A stretch of 39,306 nucleotides of DNA from Lichenicola sp050954785 (GCA_050954785.1 JBPBQO010000134.1:1-39306); one strand, 5' to 3'; shown: positions 19,529-28,349, counted from the stretch's first letter. Translations and numbers: made by a program. Notes: generated by a model not told the origin, from the letters alone.

Positions 19529-20149
19529 TCAGGCTGGCGGCAGGCATGCATCTCGGAACAGGGCGAACGCCCGCGCACGGTGGCTGATGGCGTTCTTTTC
19601 CGCCTCCAGCATCTCGGCGAAGCTACGGCCGTCTCCGTTCGGCATGAACACCGGATCGTAGCCATGGCCGCCGGTGCCACGGGGTGGCCAGACGAACTGG
19701 CCGTTGATGTGGCCCTCGAACAGCGCTTCCCGCCCGTCCGGCATCGCCAGGCACAGCACCGATACGAACCAGGCGTGCGAATCAGCCACCAGCGCGGCAC
19801 CGCCCTCGTCATGGACCCGCTGCATCGCCACTCCGAAATCCTTGCCCGGCCCGGCCCAGCGCGCGGAGTAGATCCCCGGCGCACCGTTGAGGGCCGTGAC
19901 GCAGAAGCCGGAATCGTCCGCCAGCGCCGGCAGGCCCGACGCCTTCGCGGCTGCATGCGCCTTGAGGCGTGCGTTGTCCTCGAAACTGTCCTCGGTTTCC
20001 TCCGGCTCGGCCAGGCCAAGGTCGGCCGCCGACACCAGGGTTATTCCGTGACCGGCGAGCATCGCGTCGAATTCGACGAGCTTGCCCCGGTTGTGGCTTG
20101 CCAGCACGAGCCGGTCGCCAGGCGAAAGGGTCGGCAGGATTTCGGTCAT
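19529..20149 (-). CDS. rdgB: RdgB/HAM1 family non-canonical purine NTP pyrophosphatase
   Basis: Hydrolyses dITP, dXTP and ITP to monophosphates and so keeps deaminated purines out of DNA. The 206-residue protein shows the family blocks LVLASHNRGKLVEF (residues 14-27), EDSFEDNARLKAHAAAKASGLPALADDSGFCVTALNGAPGIYSARWAG in the middle, and GHGYDPVFMPNGDGRSFAEM near the end, with the terminal KNAISHRARA. The ATG at 20149 overlaps the rph stop (ATGA), so the two are coupled; upstream codons in the same frame lie inside rph and are not used. In relatives hemW often follows; here the repeat and a convergent gene do. Confidence 0.96.
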   Translation of the reverse strand: MTEILPTLSPGDRLVLASHNRGKLVEFDAMLAGHGITLVSAADLGLAEPEETEDSFEDNARLKAHAAAKASGLPALADDSGFCVTALNGAPGIYSARWAGPGKDFGVAMQRVHDEGGAALVADSHAWFVSVLCLAMPDGREALFEGHINGQFVWPPRGTGGHGYDPVFMPNGDGRSFAEMLEAEKNAISHRARAFALFRDACLPPA

Positions 20150-20886
20150 CGGCTGGTAACCTTGGTCAGGGCGCCGTCGACCGCGGCACGTTGGGCTGTG
20201 AACAGCGTCTCGGTTCCAAGGCGCGCGAGACGCATGAGTTCGTGGAACTGGGGTTCGGTAAATGGCGCCTGCTCCGCCGTCGCCTGGATCTCGACGATGC
20301 CGCCGGTTTCGGTCAGCACGAAATTGGCGTCGGCATGGGCGTTGCGATCCTCGGCATAATCCAGGTCGAGCATCGCGCCGAGGTCGGTCAGGCCGCAGGA
20401 AATCCCGGCCACTTGCCCGGTAAGCGGCACCGTCGCCATCACGCGCCTGGCGACCAGCGTGTTGAAGGCCAGGCTGAGAGCTACCCAGGCACCGGTGATG
20501 GCGGCGCAGCGTGTGCCGCCATCCGCGTTCAGCACGTCGCAATCGACGGTGATGCACATTTCACCCATCGCCTTGCGATCGACAACCGCGCGCAACGAGC
20601 GGCCGATCAGCCGCTGGATCTCCTGGGTGCGGCCGGACTGCTTGCCACGCGCAGCCTCGCGTTCGCCGCGGGAATGGGTGGCACGCGGCAGCATGCCGTA
20701 TTCGGCGGTGACCCAGCCCAGCCCCTGGCCGCGCATGAAGGGCGGCACGCGCGATTCGACGCTGGCAGCGCACAGCACCTCGGTCCGGCCCATCCGGATG
20801 AGCACCGAGCCCTCGGCATGATGCGAGAAGCCCGGTTCGATCGAGACGCTGCGGATGGCGTCGGGTGCGCGGCCTGATGGGCGCAT
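20146..20886 (-). CDS. rph: Ribonuclease PH
   Basis: Phosphate-dependent 3' exoribonuclease that trims tRNA precursors, 246 residues. Landmarks: MRPSGRAPDAIRSVSIEPGFSHHAEGSVL, the EVLCAASVESRVPPFMRGQGLGWVTAEYGMLPRATHSRGERE block, GRSLRAVVDRKAMGEMCITVDCDVLNADGGTRCAAITGAWVAL, and LDLDYAEDRNAHADANFV with the catalytic aspartates. First gene of the rph-rdgB unit, divergent from hrcA across 124 bases. Confidence 0.97.
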   Translation of the reverse strand: MRPSGRAPDAIRSVSIEPGFSHHAEGSVLIRMGRTEVLCAASVESRVPPFMRGQGLGWVTAEYGMLPRATHSRGEREAARGKQSGRTQEIQRLIGRSLRAVVDRKAMGEMCITVDCDVLNADGGTRCAAITGAWVALSLAFNTLVARRVMATVPLTGQVAGISCGLTDLGAMLDLDYAEDRNAHADANFVLTETGGIVEIQATAEQAPFTEPQFHELMRLARLGTETLFTAQRAAVDGALTKVTSR

Positions 20887-21010
20887 ACGGGGAATGTCCT
20901 TCTCAACTGGTGCCGGCTGATAGCCCGGCCCACGTCCTACACGCCAGACCGTAGCGGTTTGTGTTGTGTTGCAGCACGCAGGTTCCTACCTTGTACGGCG
21001 TGGAGCTTGC

Positions 21011-22078
21011 ATGATCGATCGACTGATACCGCCGCGGTCCCCCCTGCCGCCCGGGCTGGACCCGCGTGCCGCATCAATTCTGCGCGAGATTGTCGAGCAG
21101 TATGTCGAAACCGGCGACCCGGTCGGCAGCCGCACCCTGTCCCGGCGCCTGCCCCAGCCGCTGTCGCCAGCGACGATCCGCAACGTCATGGCCGACCTCA
21201 CCGAAGCCGGGCTGCTGTTCGCGCCGCATACCTCGGCCGGGAGAATGCCGACGGAGAAGGGTATGCGCCTGTTCGTCGATGGGCTGCTGCAGTTCGGCAG
21301 CCTGACCGACGACGAGCGCGAGACCATCGTACGGACGCTGGAAACGCGCGGACGCTCGCTGCAGGACACGCTGGCCGACGCGTCGGCGATGCTGTCCGGC
21401 CTGTCCTCGGCGGCCGGGCTGGTGCTCGCACCCAAGAGCGACGGCCAGATCAAGCATATCGAGTTCGTGGCGCTGGGCTCCGGGCGGGCGCTGGTGATCC
21501 TGGTCGGCACCGACGGCCAGGTCGAGAACCGGGTGATCGAGACTCCGGCCGGCATCCTGCCCTCGTCCCTGGTGGAAGCCGGCAACTATCTCAACGCCAG
21601 GCTGCGCGGCGTATCGCTGGCCGAGCTGCGCCGGAATGTCGATGACGAGATGGCCGCCAACCAGACCGAGCTCGATCAGGTTGCCGCGGGCGTCGTCGAG
21701 TCGGGCCTGGCGATCTGGGGTGGCGAGGGGCGTGGCGGTGCGTTGTTCCTGCGTGGGCAATCCAAGCTGCTGTCGGACGTGACCCAGATCGAGCGGCTCT
21801 CGACCATCCAGGCGCTGTTCGACCGGCTGGAGACGCAGGAAACCATGCTGCGGCTGCTGGACCTCGCCGAGCAGAGCGATGGAGTGCGCATCTTCATCGG
21901 TGCTGAAAGCGGGCTGTTCGGCGCTTCCGGCATTTCGATGGTGGTGGCCCCTGCCCGCAACGAGGCCAACCGCATCGTCGGCGCGATCGGGGTGATCGGC
22001 CCGCAACGACTGAATTACGGGCGGATCATTCCCGTCGTGGACTACACCGCCCGCGTCATCGGCCGCCTGCTGGGCTGA
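21011..22078 (+). CDS. hrcA: Heat-inducible transcription repressor HrcA
   Basis: Repressor of chaperonin genes that binds the CIRCE element, 355 residues. The N-terminal winged helix reads ILREIVEQYVETGDPVGSRTLSRRLPQPLSPATIRNVMADL (about residues 21-62), followed by GLLFAPHTSAGRMPTEKGMRLFVD; the C-terminal part has IFIGAESG, SMVVAPAR and GVIGPQRLNYGRIIPVVDYTARVIGRLL. The ATG at 21011 has GGAG 7 bases upstream. The rph | hrcA divergence is typical of alphaproteobacteria, but grpE, which usually follows, is missing, and I see no GCACTC-N9-GAGTGC element around it. Confidence 0.96.
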   Translation: MIDRLIPPRSPLPPGLDPRAASILREIVEQYVETGDPVGSRTLSRRLPQPLSPATIRNVMADLTEAGLLFAPHTSAGRMPTEKGMRLFVDGLLQFGSLTDDERETIVRTLETRGRSLQDTLADASAMLSGLSSAAGLVLAPKSDGQIKHIEFVALGSGRALVILVGTDGQVENRVIETPAGILPSSLVEAGNYLNARLRGVSLAELRRNVDDEMAANQTELDQVAAGVVESGLAIWGGEGRGGALFLRGQSKLLSDVTQIERLSTIQALFDRLETQETMLRLLDLAEQSDGVRIFIGAESGLFGASGISMVVAPARNEANRIVGAIGVIGPQRLNYGRIIPVVDYTARVIGRLLG

Positions 22079-22466
22079 ACGGTACGGACGCCTGCCTGCA
22101 GCATGATGTGGGCAGCACGGTCGATGAAGGCCGGGGCGGCCTCACAGAACCACTCCAGCCGTTCAAGCTGTTCGGCGAACACCGGCTCGATAACCGGCGC
22201 ATCCGGGTTCCATCTCGGATCGGTCCCGGAATGGCTGTGCCGGATCTGCCGATCGGCAAAGGCGTAGCGGCTGGGAAGGTCGAATACCCTGTCAGTGTTG
22301 CCGTCGGCACAGTCGCGGTAATTCCGCCCTGCCCTGTCGTATGCGCGCCCGACATCATGATCGTCCGCACACCGGGATATCCGGATTCAAAAGCAGGAAA
22401 CGGGATGTGCCGCCGCATCACATCGATCAGGGTCATGACATGGCTGGACAGTTGAGAGATCGACAT
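22042..22466 (-). pseudogene. Probable frameshifted small gene between hrcA and ada
   Basis: On the minus strand an ATG at 22466 opens a frame whose first ~35 codons have the G/C-rich third positions of real genes (MSISQLSSHVMTLIDVMRR...). Around 22350 that frame turns into Ser/Pro/Arg-rich nonsense, while the neighbouring frame becomes protein-like for about 95 codons (for example FAEQLERLEWFCEAAPAFIDRAAH) and closes at a TAG inside the hrcA 3' end. The simplest reading is a single frameshift in a gene of roughly 140 residues. I do not recognise the protein. It covers the whole 386-base gap after hrcA; nothing else is visible there. Confidence 0.35.
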
Positions 22467-23547
22467 GGACACGACGTTGAGACCATCGACCGACACGAAC
22501 TGGATCGCGACCGACCTGCGCTGGGCGCGCGTGCTGGCGCGCGACAAGAGCGCCGATGGCGAGTTCTGGTATTCGGTGGCCACCACCGGCATCTACTGCC
22601 GTCCGTCCTGCCCGTCGCGTGCAGCCAGCCCCGGACATGTCGAACTGCACGACACGCTCGAAAGCGCGCGGGCAACCGGCTTCCGCGCGTGCAAGCGCTG
22701 TAATCCCGACGGCCTGTCGCTCGATGCGGAGAACGCCGCGATCGTTGCCAGGGCCTGCCGCCTGATCGAGCAGAGCGAGGAACCTCCTTCGCTGACTGAA
22801 CTGGCCCGCGCCGTCGAACGCAGCGCCGGCTATTTTCACCGCCTCTTCAAGACCGTCACCGGCCTGACTCCCAAAGGGTATGCCGCCGGTCATCGGGCCG
22901 GTCGGGTCCGCGAGGAGCTTGGCAAAGATCGCAGTATCACCGGGGCAATCTACAGTTCCGGCTTCAACTCGAGCGGACGCTTCTACGAGCAGTCGGCCGG
23001 AATGCTCGGTATGACACCGACCCGGTACAAGGCCGGCGGGAAAAATGAGGAACTCCGCTTCGCGATCGGCCAGTCGTCGTTCGGCGCCATTTTGGTGGCA
23101 TCCAGCAAGAAAGGCGTCGCGTCGATCCTGATCGGGGACGATCCCAATGCATTGGTTCAGGATCTACAGGATCGCTTTCCCAATGCACGCCTCGTGGGCG
23201 GTGACCGGGACTATGAACAGCGCGTGGCGCAGGTCGTCGGTTTCGTCGAGGCGCCCGGGCTGGGTCTCGATCTTCCGCTCGACGTGCGCGGGACCGCGTT
23301 CCAGCAGCGGGTGTGGCAGGCGCTGCGCGAGATCCCGGCGGGACGCACGGTCTCCTATACCGAGATCGCCGCACATATCGGATCGCCCGGATCCGTGCGC
23401 GCGGTGGCCGGCGCATGTGCCGCCAACGCCATCGCGGTCGCAATCCCCTGCCACCGTGTGGTGCGCAACGATGGAGCGCTGTCGGGTTACGCGTGGGGCG
23501 TCGAGCGGAAGCGCGCACTCATCGCACGCGAGGCCGTGGCGACCTGA
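22465..23547 (+). CDS. ada: Ada: methylphosphotriester / O6-methylguanine-DNA methyltransferase and transcriptional activator
   Basis: Self-methylating repair protein and activator of the adaptive response to alkylation, 360 residues with all three parts. The N-terminal zinc domain has four cysteines C45, C49, C76 and C79 (GIYCRPSCP ... ACKRCNPD), C45 being the phosphotriester acceptor. An AraC-type helix-turn-helix follows (about 95-190; LTELARAVERSAGYFHRLFKTVTGLTPKGY). The C-terminal methyltransferase carries the acceptor C329 in IAVAIPCHRVVRNDGALSGYAWG. GAGAG precedes the ATG. No alkB or alkA is adjacent. Confidence 0.96.
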   Translation: MDTTLRPSTDTNWIATDLRWARVLARDKSADGEFWYSVATTGIYCRPSCPSRAASPGHVELHDTLESARATGFRACKRCNPDGLSLDAENAAIVARACRLIEQSEEPPSLTELARAVERSAGYFHRLFKTVTGLTPKGYAAGHRAGRVREELGKDRSITGAIYSSGFNSSGRFYEQSAGMLGMTPTRYKAGGKNEELRFAIGQSSFGAILVASSKKGVASILIGDDPNALVQDLQDRFPNARLVGGDRDYEQRVAQVVGFVEAPGLGLDLPLDVRGTAFQQRVWQALREIPAGRTVSYTEIAAHIGSPGSVRAVAGACAANAIAVAIPCHRVVRNDGALSGYAWGVERKRALIAREAVAT

Positions 23548-23607
23548 TCGGCCACCAGCCTTTCGCACGACAAGCACGATCAGCCTGCCGAGGCATGCCG
23601 TTTCGGA

Positions 23608-23814
23608 TCAGTGACCGCCGCCAGTCCCGGACTGGACGTTACGCAGCGACGGGTCGCTCATTCCGCTGTCGGTCGAACCCGTGTCGACACCTCCAAGATG
23701 GCTCCCGGTCGACGCCTCCTCATGATGATGCATGGAAGGCGTGTAGGGTTGGCCATCACACGCGCAAAGCGTGAGGGATATACCCAGAACCAGCAATCCA
23801 TCTTTAAATCTCAT
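23608..23814 (-). CDS. Small predicted lipoprotein
   Basis: A 68-residue protein with a short signal peptide (MRFKDGLLVLGISLTLCAC) ending in a lipobox-like LCAC, so C19 is the likely lipidated cysteine; the -2 position is unusual. The mature part is hydrophilic, rich in Gly, Ser, Thr and His (SMHHHEEASTGSH). AGAGGAA sits 9 bases before the ATG, which supports translation. It lies in the otherwise empty gap between ada and the TonB receptor terminator. Function unknown; small Acetobacteraceae lipoproteins of this kind are common but uncharacterised. Confidence 0.6.
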   Translation of the reverse strand: MRFKDGLLVLGISLTLCACDGQPYTPSMHHHEEASTGSHLGGVDTGSTDSGMSDPSLRNVQSGTGGGH

Positions 23815-23893
23815 GACCCATTCCTCTCGGCAGTCCGGTCCAGAGCTGTAGAAGCTTCCGAAAATCCGACGGGATTCTCATCCCCGGACCATG

Positions 23894-23926
23894 AAAAAAG
23901 GCTGCCAGGGATAATCCCTGACAGCC
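23894..23926 (-). terminator. Intrinsic terminator of the TonB receptor gene
   Basis: On the minus strand an 11-12-bp stem (GGCTGTCAGGGAT / ATCCCTGGCAGCC, one G-T wobble) is followed at once by six T residues, 28 bases beyond the receptor stop. This is the clearest Rho-independent terminator in the window. Confidence 0.93.
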
Positions 23927-23953
23927 TGATAGCAAACCGGTTTTTGTCCGGAT

Positions 23954-26881
23954 CTAGAAACGCAACTGCATCTTCGCGTAGAAGAAGCGTCCTCGTATGT
24001 CGTAAACGTTGGGGTCGGTGTTGGTGGTTCCATCGATAACCAACAGCGGAGTCTTGTCGAACAGATTGTCGATGCCGCCGATGAACTGGACTTTCTTCCA
24101 GTTATAGGTCGCCACGATGTCGTGGTAGAAAACCTCGTTGGTCTTGTAGTAGATCGCCGTCTCGGGGGTCAGGTCGTTCGAACCGTCGTTGACCTTCATG
24201 CTGTCGATGAAGCGGGTCGTCCAGCTGAAGCTGAAGCCGCCTTTGGCGATCGTTGCAGTCGCATTATCGCGAATCACCGGGTAGGCAGTTCCATAGAGGC
24301 CTGAAATCAAGCGGCCCTTGAAGTTCTGGAATGGGCCACCCGGAGTCTGCTGCTCGATGAAGGCCACCGTATCGACCATCGAGTTCGAGAGGTTCAGGTT
24401 GAAGCCATGGCGCAGCTTGATCAGGTAGTTCAGGTCGAAATCGATGCCGCTGGTACGGGTTTCGCCGAGATTTTGGTAGCTCGAGTTGACCGTCGAAAGC
24501 TGGCCATTCGAGGCCCGAGGATTGACCCCGCTGCAGAACGAGCTGCTAAGACCAGTGCTCTCGTAGCAATTATCCAGAATGTACTGGGTCGAGACGGTGC
24601 CGATCGAGTTCGCGATCTTGGTATGGAAGTAATCGACGGTCGCGGTGAAGTTCGGCAGGAAGCGCGGGGTCACGACGGTCCCGAACGTATAGGTGCGTGA
24701 CGTTTCGGGCTGAAGGTTCGGGTTGCCGCCGCTGTTGGTCGGGATCTGGCCAGATCCTGCCTGGGTGAAGCTGTTGTTATAACCCTTGATCTTCACGGCG
24801 CAATTGGCCGCGACGACGCCGGACAGAGCGCCGTACGTTCCGACCTGTCCCGAATCGCAAGGATCGGTGGCCGACGGGAAGCCTGTGGTGATACCGCCGA
24901 ACGCCTCGTAGATCTGCGGCTGGCGAACCGAGGACCCGATATTCGCCCGGAAGCGGATGTCGCGTGATGGCGACCAGTTGATGCCGGCCTTCCAGTTCTC
25001 GACCGAACCGAATGTGCTGTAATCCGAATAGCGCCCGGACACGTCCGCTGACAGATCCTTGGCGAACGGAAGGTTCTTCAGGATCGGAATATTGAGCTCG
25101 CCGAACGCCTCGGTGACGTTGAAGCCGCCGCCGGTCGGGCTCTCGGTATTGGCGAGGGACTGGCCGCTTTGTACGATCGGGTCCGGATGGTAGGCGCCAT
25201 CCTCGCCACGATGCTCCATTCCGATCGCGAGACCGAGCGGGCCGTATGGCAGGCGGATCAGCTTGTTGTTGGTGATGGTGACGCCAAGATCACGCACCTG
25301 GTAGAAGGATACCGAATGCGACGTGAAGCTGGCGTAGTTGATGCCCGCCTGGCTCAGGCCACCGGATCCGAACGGGTTGCCGAGCACGCATCCTGGGGAG
25401 CTCGTGCAGACGGAGGGGTCATAGACGCCGGCGTCCGGGTTGCTCGGATCGGTGCCGCGGAAACCGGCTTCGCGTTCCAGTTTGGTGAAATTGACCTGAT
25501 TGGTCTGGTTGATGACGTTCGTGGCACGACCGTAGCTGTAATAGGCATCGTAGTCCCAGTTGCCGGTGATGTTGCCCTTGAGGCCACCGGTGAACTGGTA
25601 GACGTCGGCATGGGTCTCGTAGGTGCGCGGGCCCCAGTCGATCGTACGCTTGTACTGCGAGACATCCTGATCGATACCGAGGGCCTCGGCAAACGGATTA
25701 CCGCGCGGAATATCGTAAAGCATTGAGCCATCGACCGTTCCGGAAATCGGCTGGCCCGACAGCTTGGATTGTGAATCCTTGTGCGTGTAGTACGCGTCGA
25801 TATAGGCGGTTACATGATCGTTGAAGTCATAATGAGCACTTCCATCCAGGTTGCCCTGCTGGGTGCGATTCTGCAGCAACGTATCGTAACCGTAATTGTA
25901 GCGGCCGTTCTGGACGTTGGAACCGTCCGTGCCTCCCAAAAAGGTCGAGTTACGGTGCACCAGCTTATTGCCGATGACCGTGCCCAGCGTTGCGCCGCTC
26001 GCCGAGAAGATGCGCCCGGCCGGCGTATAGCCCGATCCGATCGTCAGCCCGCCGTCCGGACCGCTATCGGCGCTTATCACCGGCTCCGCCCAGTCACGAT
26101 CCTTTTGTGCTATTGCTCCAAGATCGGAATAGCTGCCGCTTAGCGCCACGTTGCCTCGACCCTGGGAGAAGTCGAATCCCGTCGTGCCGGAGATCGTGCC
26201 CTGGCGGCCGTCCCCGGAGGCGGTGATGCCGCCATCTGCGTTGAGCTGCGTACCGACGTAGTTCTTCTTGGTAATGATATTGATGACGCCTGCGACAGCG
26301 TCGGCGCCGTAAATGGTCGAAGCGCCATCCTTTTCGATGTCGATACGATCGACCATCGCCACGGGAATGGTGGAAAGATCGACGCAGTCGAAGCCATCGC
26401 CATAAGGCGTATGGACGAACCGCTTGCCGTTCACCAGGACGAGCGTCCGGGCAATGCCCAGGTTGCGCAAGTCGATGCAATTGGAACCGTTGCCGCCATT
26501 GTCGGTCGTCGAATAAGTTCCGGCAGTGCCGATCGCCGGGATCTTGCGCAGCACGTCGGAAATGGTCTGCGCGCTCGACTGTTCGATCTGCTTAGATGTT
26601 ATAACGGTGATTGGCGCTTCGCTGGTCAGGTTGCTGGTGCGCAGGCGCGAACCGGTTACGGTAACGCTCTCCGGTGTCGGGCCTGAATTACCGCTGGCAT
26701 TGCCCAAAGTCGGCAGCGCGCTGAGGGGCGTACCCGTGGCGTCGTTCGGTGTGCTCTGTGCGTCAGTTATAACACCTTGCTGGGCGTAGGCCGGAGCGGC
26801 ATAGAGAACGGGAGCCAAGGCCAACAAGGCAATAGAGCCTGAGAGAGTATTTCGAAAAGTCGAGTAACGGGACGGCGCCAT
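23954..26881 (-). CDS. TonB-dependent outer-membrane receptor
   Basis: Outer-membrane gated channel of 975 residues for energised uptake of an unidentified ligand. A signal peptide ends near residue 33 (APAYA|QQG). The plug domain covers about 70-210 (ESVTVTGSRL, APITVITSKQIEQS, SDVLRKIPAIG, DLRNLGIARTLVLVNGKRFV, YGADAVAGVINIITKK). The rest is a beta-barrel ending in the family signature FYAKMQLRF with a terminal phenylalanine. AGGAG precedes the ATG by 8 bases. Codon use matches the chromosome. No inner-membrane transporter or TonB/ExbBD lies beside it; the divergent neighbour is a transposase-like DNA-binding protein. Ligand (siderophore, vitamin, sugar or peptide) cannot be told from sequence. 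Confidence 0.95.
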   Translation of the reverse strand: MAPSRYSTFRNTLSGSIALLALAPVLYAAPAYAQQGVITDAQSTPNDATGTPLSALPTLGNASGNSGPTPESVTVTGSRLRTSNLTSEAPITVITSKQIEQSSAQTISDVLRKIPAIGTAGTYSTTDNGGNGSNCIDLRNLGIARTLVLVNGKRFVHTPYGDGFDCVDLSTIPVAMVDRIDIEKDGASTIYGADAVAGVINIITKKNYVGTQLNADGGITASGDGRQGTISGTTGFDFSQGRGNVALSGSYSDLGAIAQKDRDWAEPVISADSGPDGGLTIGSGYTPAGRIFSASGATLGTVIGNKLVHRNSTFLGGTDGSNVQNGRYNYGYDTLLQNRTQQGNLDGSAHYDFNDHVTAYIDAYYTHKDSQSKLSGQPISGTVDGSMLYDIPRGNPFAEALGIDQDVSQYKRTIDWGPRTYETHADVYQFTGGLKGNITGNWDYDAYYSYGRATNVINQTNQVNFTKLEREAGFRGTDPSNPDAGVYDPSVCTSSPGCVLGNPFGSGGLSQAGINYASFTSHSVSFYQVRDLGVTITNNKLIRLPYGPLGLAIGMEHRGEDGAYHPDPIVQSGQSLANTESPTGGGFNVTEAFGELNIPILKNLPFAKDLSADVSGRYSDYSTFGSVENWKAGINWSPSRDIRFRANIGSSVRQPQIYEAFGGITTGFPSATDPCDSGQVGTYGALSGVVAANCAVKIKGYNNSFTQAGSGQIPTNSGGNPNLQPETSRTYTFGTVVTPRFLPNFTATVDYFHTKIANSIGTVSTQYILDNCYESTGLSSSFCSGVNPRASNGQLSTVNSSYQNLGETRTSGIDFDLNYLIKLRHGFNLNLSNSMVDTVAFIEQQTPGGPFQNFKGRLISGLYGTAYPVIRDNATATIAKGGFSFSWTTRFIDSMKVNDGSNDLTPETAIYYKTNEVFYHDIVATYNWKKVQFIGGIDNLFDKTPLLVIDGTTNTDPNVYDIRGRFFYAKMQLRF

Positions 26882-26895
26882 CTAAATACTCCTGG

Positions 26896-26909
26896 CCGCT
26901 TCTAAGCGG
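26896..26909. promoter_or_regulatory. Dyad upstream of the TonB receptor ribosome site
   Basis: CCGCTT CT AAGCGG is a perfect 6+6 inverted repeat 15-28 bases upstream of the receptor start, just before its AGGAG. It could be half of an operator or a small mRNA hairpin. The whole 262-base divergent gap is AT-richer than its surroundings; I see no recognisable Fur box. Confidence 0.3.
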
Positions 26910-27143
26910 ATATACAACTGTCCGAGCGCACCCCATCCCGGCGGGCGATCGTTACGGCGCAGAATAAGCATTAACGACCATGTGCCATGCAATACCCGCA
27001 TAGATCACGAAATCCGGTTTGTAAGGGTTTGTGACCGAAATGCGACACCTCCCCGTGTGGAGATGTTCGGGCAGAGCCGGATCGTGCCACCGTGAGAAGC
27101 GGCCGAAATGTGCGCAGTCCTCATTTTATTTTCAGCGGAATTC

Positions 27144-28037
27144 ATGCACCCAATCCTTACAGGAGATCAGCGCAATGAGATCTTGGGCATCATTCGGCGT
27201 GATTCATCAGAAAATCGTTCCGTTATCCGATTTAGGATCGTATATCTTTCCGCAGAACGTTTCGAAGACGCGCAGATTGCGCGCGCACTACGCATCTCGC
27301 TTCATACTGTCAAGCGCTGGAAAGTGCGCTTCATGACTTTTGGGTTGGATGGCCTGGTCGATGCTGCCCGAACCGGAGCTCCGAAACGGATCGATGACCT
27401 GAAGATTGCGACATTTATAAAGTCCTACATTCTGGCAGCTCCGCTCGACTCCTTATACAGCATGAAGCATCTATCGAATGCGGCGGGTATTTCACCGACG
27501 ACAGCTCGCAAGATTTGTAAAAACAATGGAATCGATCTGGCCGGTGAAAACAGTCGACGCAGAACGGCAAGCCATGTGTGCAAGCTCGAAACAGCTTGTG
27601 CGATCTATCGTTCCAGACGCCTCGATCTAGTTATAAATATTGAACGTAATAACATCGCGAACCAACATTCCGCGATTTGTTATTACGTAGGAAAAAATGT
27701 TCATTCCGAGCCATCGTCGTTCGATCGGGATGTTTTGTCGAATGATGGCAAGGTCCTGACTATACACGTCAAGGGTCGTCATCCCCTTGTTGCCGAAGCA
27801 GCCGACTTGAAGCGGTTTCTGAAGAACGTGGAGGATCTCCACGCCCCGAATGCCAGGTTCAGGATGTCGGTCGATCATAGAAGCGGTCTTCTCCTGATGC
27901 TTGTCGTGCAGGAGTGGCTTTCGTCCAGATCGAACTGGAGTTCGCTGCGGGAGGCCGCGACGAATGCCGACATCAAAGTCGAGACTAGCAAGGCCGAACA
28001 GAACAAAGTGGTTTTCGGTCACCAGACAGACCGCTAA
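27144..28037 (+). CDS. IS630-transposase-derived helix-turn-helix protein, catalytically degenerate
   Basis: Protein of 297 residues from the ATG at 27144 (GGAA 7 bases upstream; an ATG at 27108 adds 12 residues). The N-terminus is that of IS630-family transposases: RFRIVYLSAERFEDAQIARALRISLHTVKRWKVRF (residues 29-63), GLDGLVDAARTGAPKR, then a second helix-turn-helix (about 104-130, YSMKHLSNAAGISPTTARKI). The DDE domain is only a shadow: where VDEKSQ should be there is INIERN (residues 164-169), the first Asp lost; D244 (SVDH) matches the second Asp; the final glutamate region is absent. The frame is intact and GC is low (about 40% in one 60-base stretch). No flanking inverted repeats were found. 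Divergent from the TonB receptor, so a regulatory role is possible but unproven. Confidence 0.7.
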   Translation: MHPILTGDQRNEILGIIRRDSSENRSVIRFRIVYLSAERFEDAQIARALRISLHTVKRWKVRFMTFGLDGLVDAARTGAPKRIDDLKIATFIKSYILAAPLDSLYSMKHLSNAAGISPTTARKICKNNGIDLAGENSRRRTASHVCKLETACAIYRSRRLDLVINIERNNIANQHSAICYYVGKNVHSEPSSFDRDVLSNDGKVLTIHVKGRHPLVAEAADLKRFLKNVEDLHAPNARFRMSVDHRSGLLLMLVVQEWLSSRSNWSSLREAATNADIKVETSKAEQNKVVFGHQTDR

Positions 28038-28349
28038 GCCGGTTTCCACCTTCCATAAACCGGGCGGGTTCATCTGCCACGATGCCATGCGAACACATCG
28101 TAAATCTCGGTAGCATCGCTTCGACAAAAGTTAACATAAGAGAATTGGTCTCGTTACTTCCTCGATCCGGTTACGAAGCCTGACTTTGTAGTCCTGCATC
28201 GCCTATGCCACAACAGAACCATGACAGGTGATCCAGAGACCTGACGCGTACCGATCGGCCAGGCTGAGGCGAACGCATGAAGGCCATCGGCCTGCCGGAC
28301 CGGATTATGGAATCCCGATCGACTCCGATTTCAGCGAAGGCAGCATCGA
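28038..28349. other. Intergenic stretch after the IS630-like gene
   Basis: About 312 bases without a supported gene. The first half keeps the lower GC of the transposase-like gene and the second half returns to chromosomal composition, so an edge of imported DNA may lie near 28150. It must hold the promoter of the isochorismatase-MFS pair. I see no clear promoter, terminal repeat or RNA gene. Confidence 0.4.
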
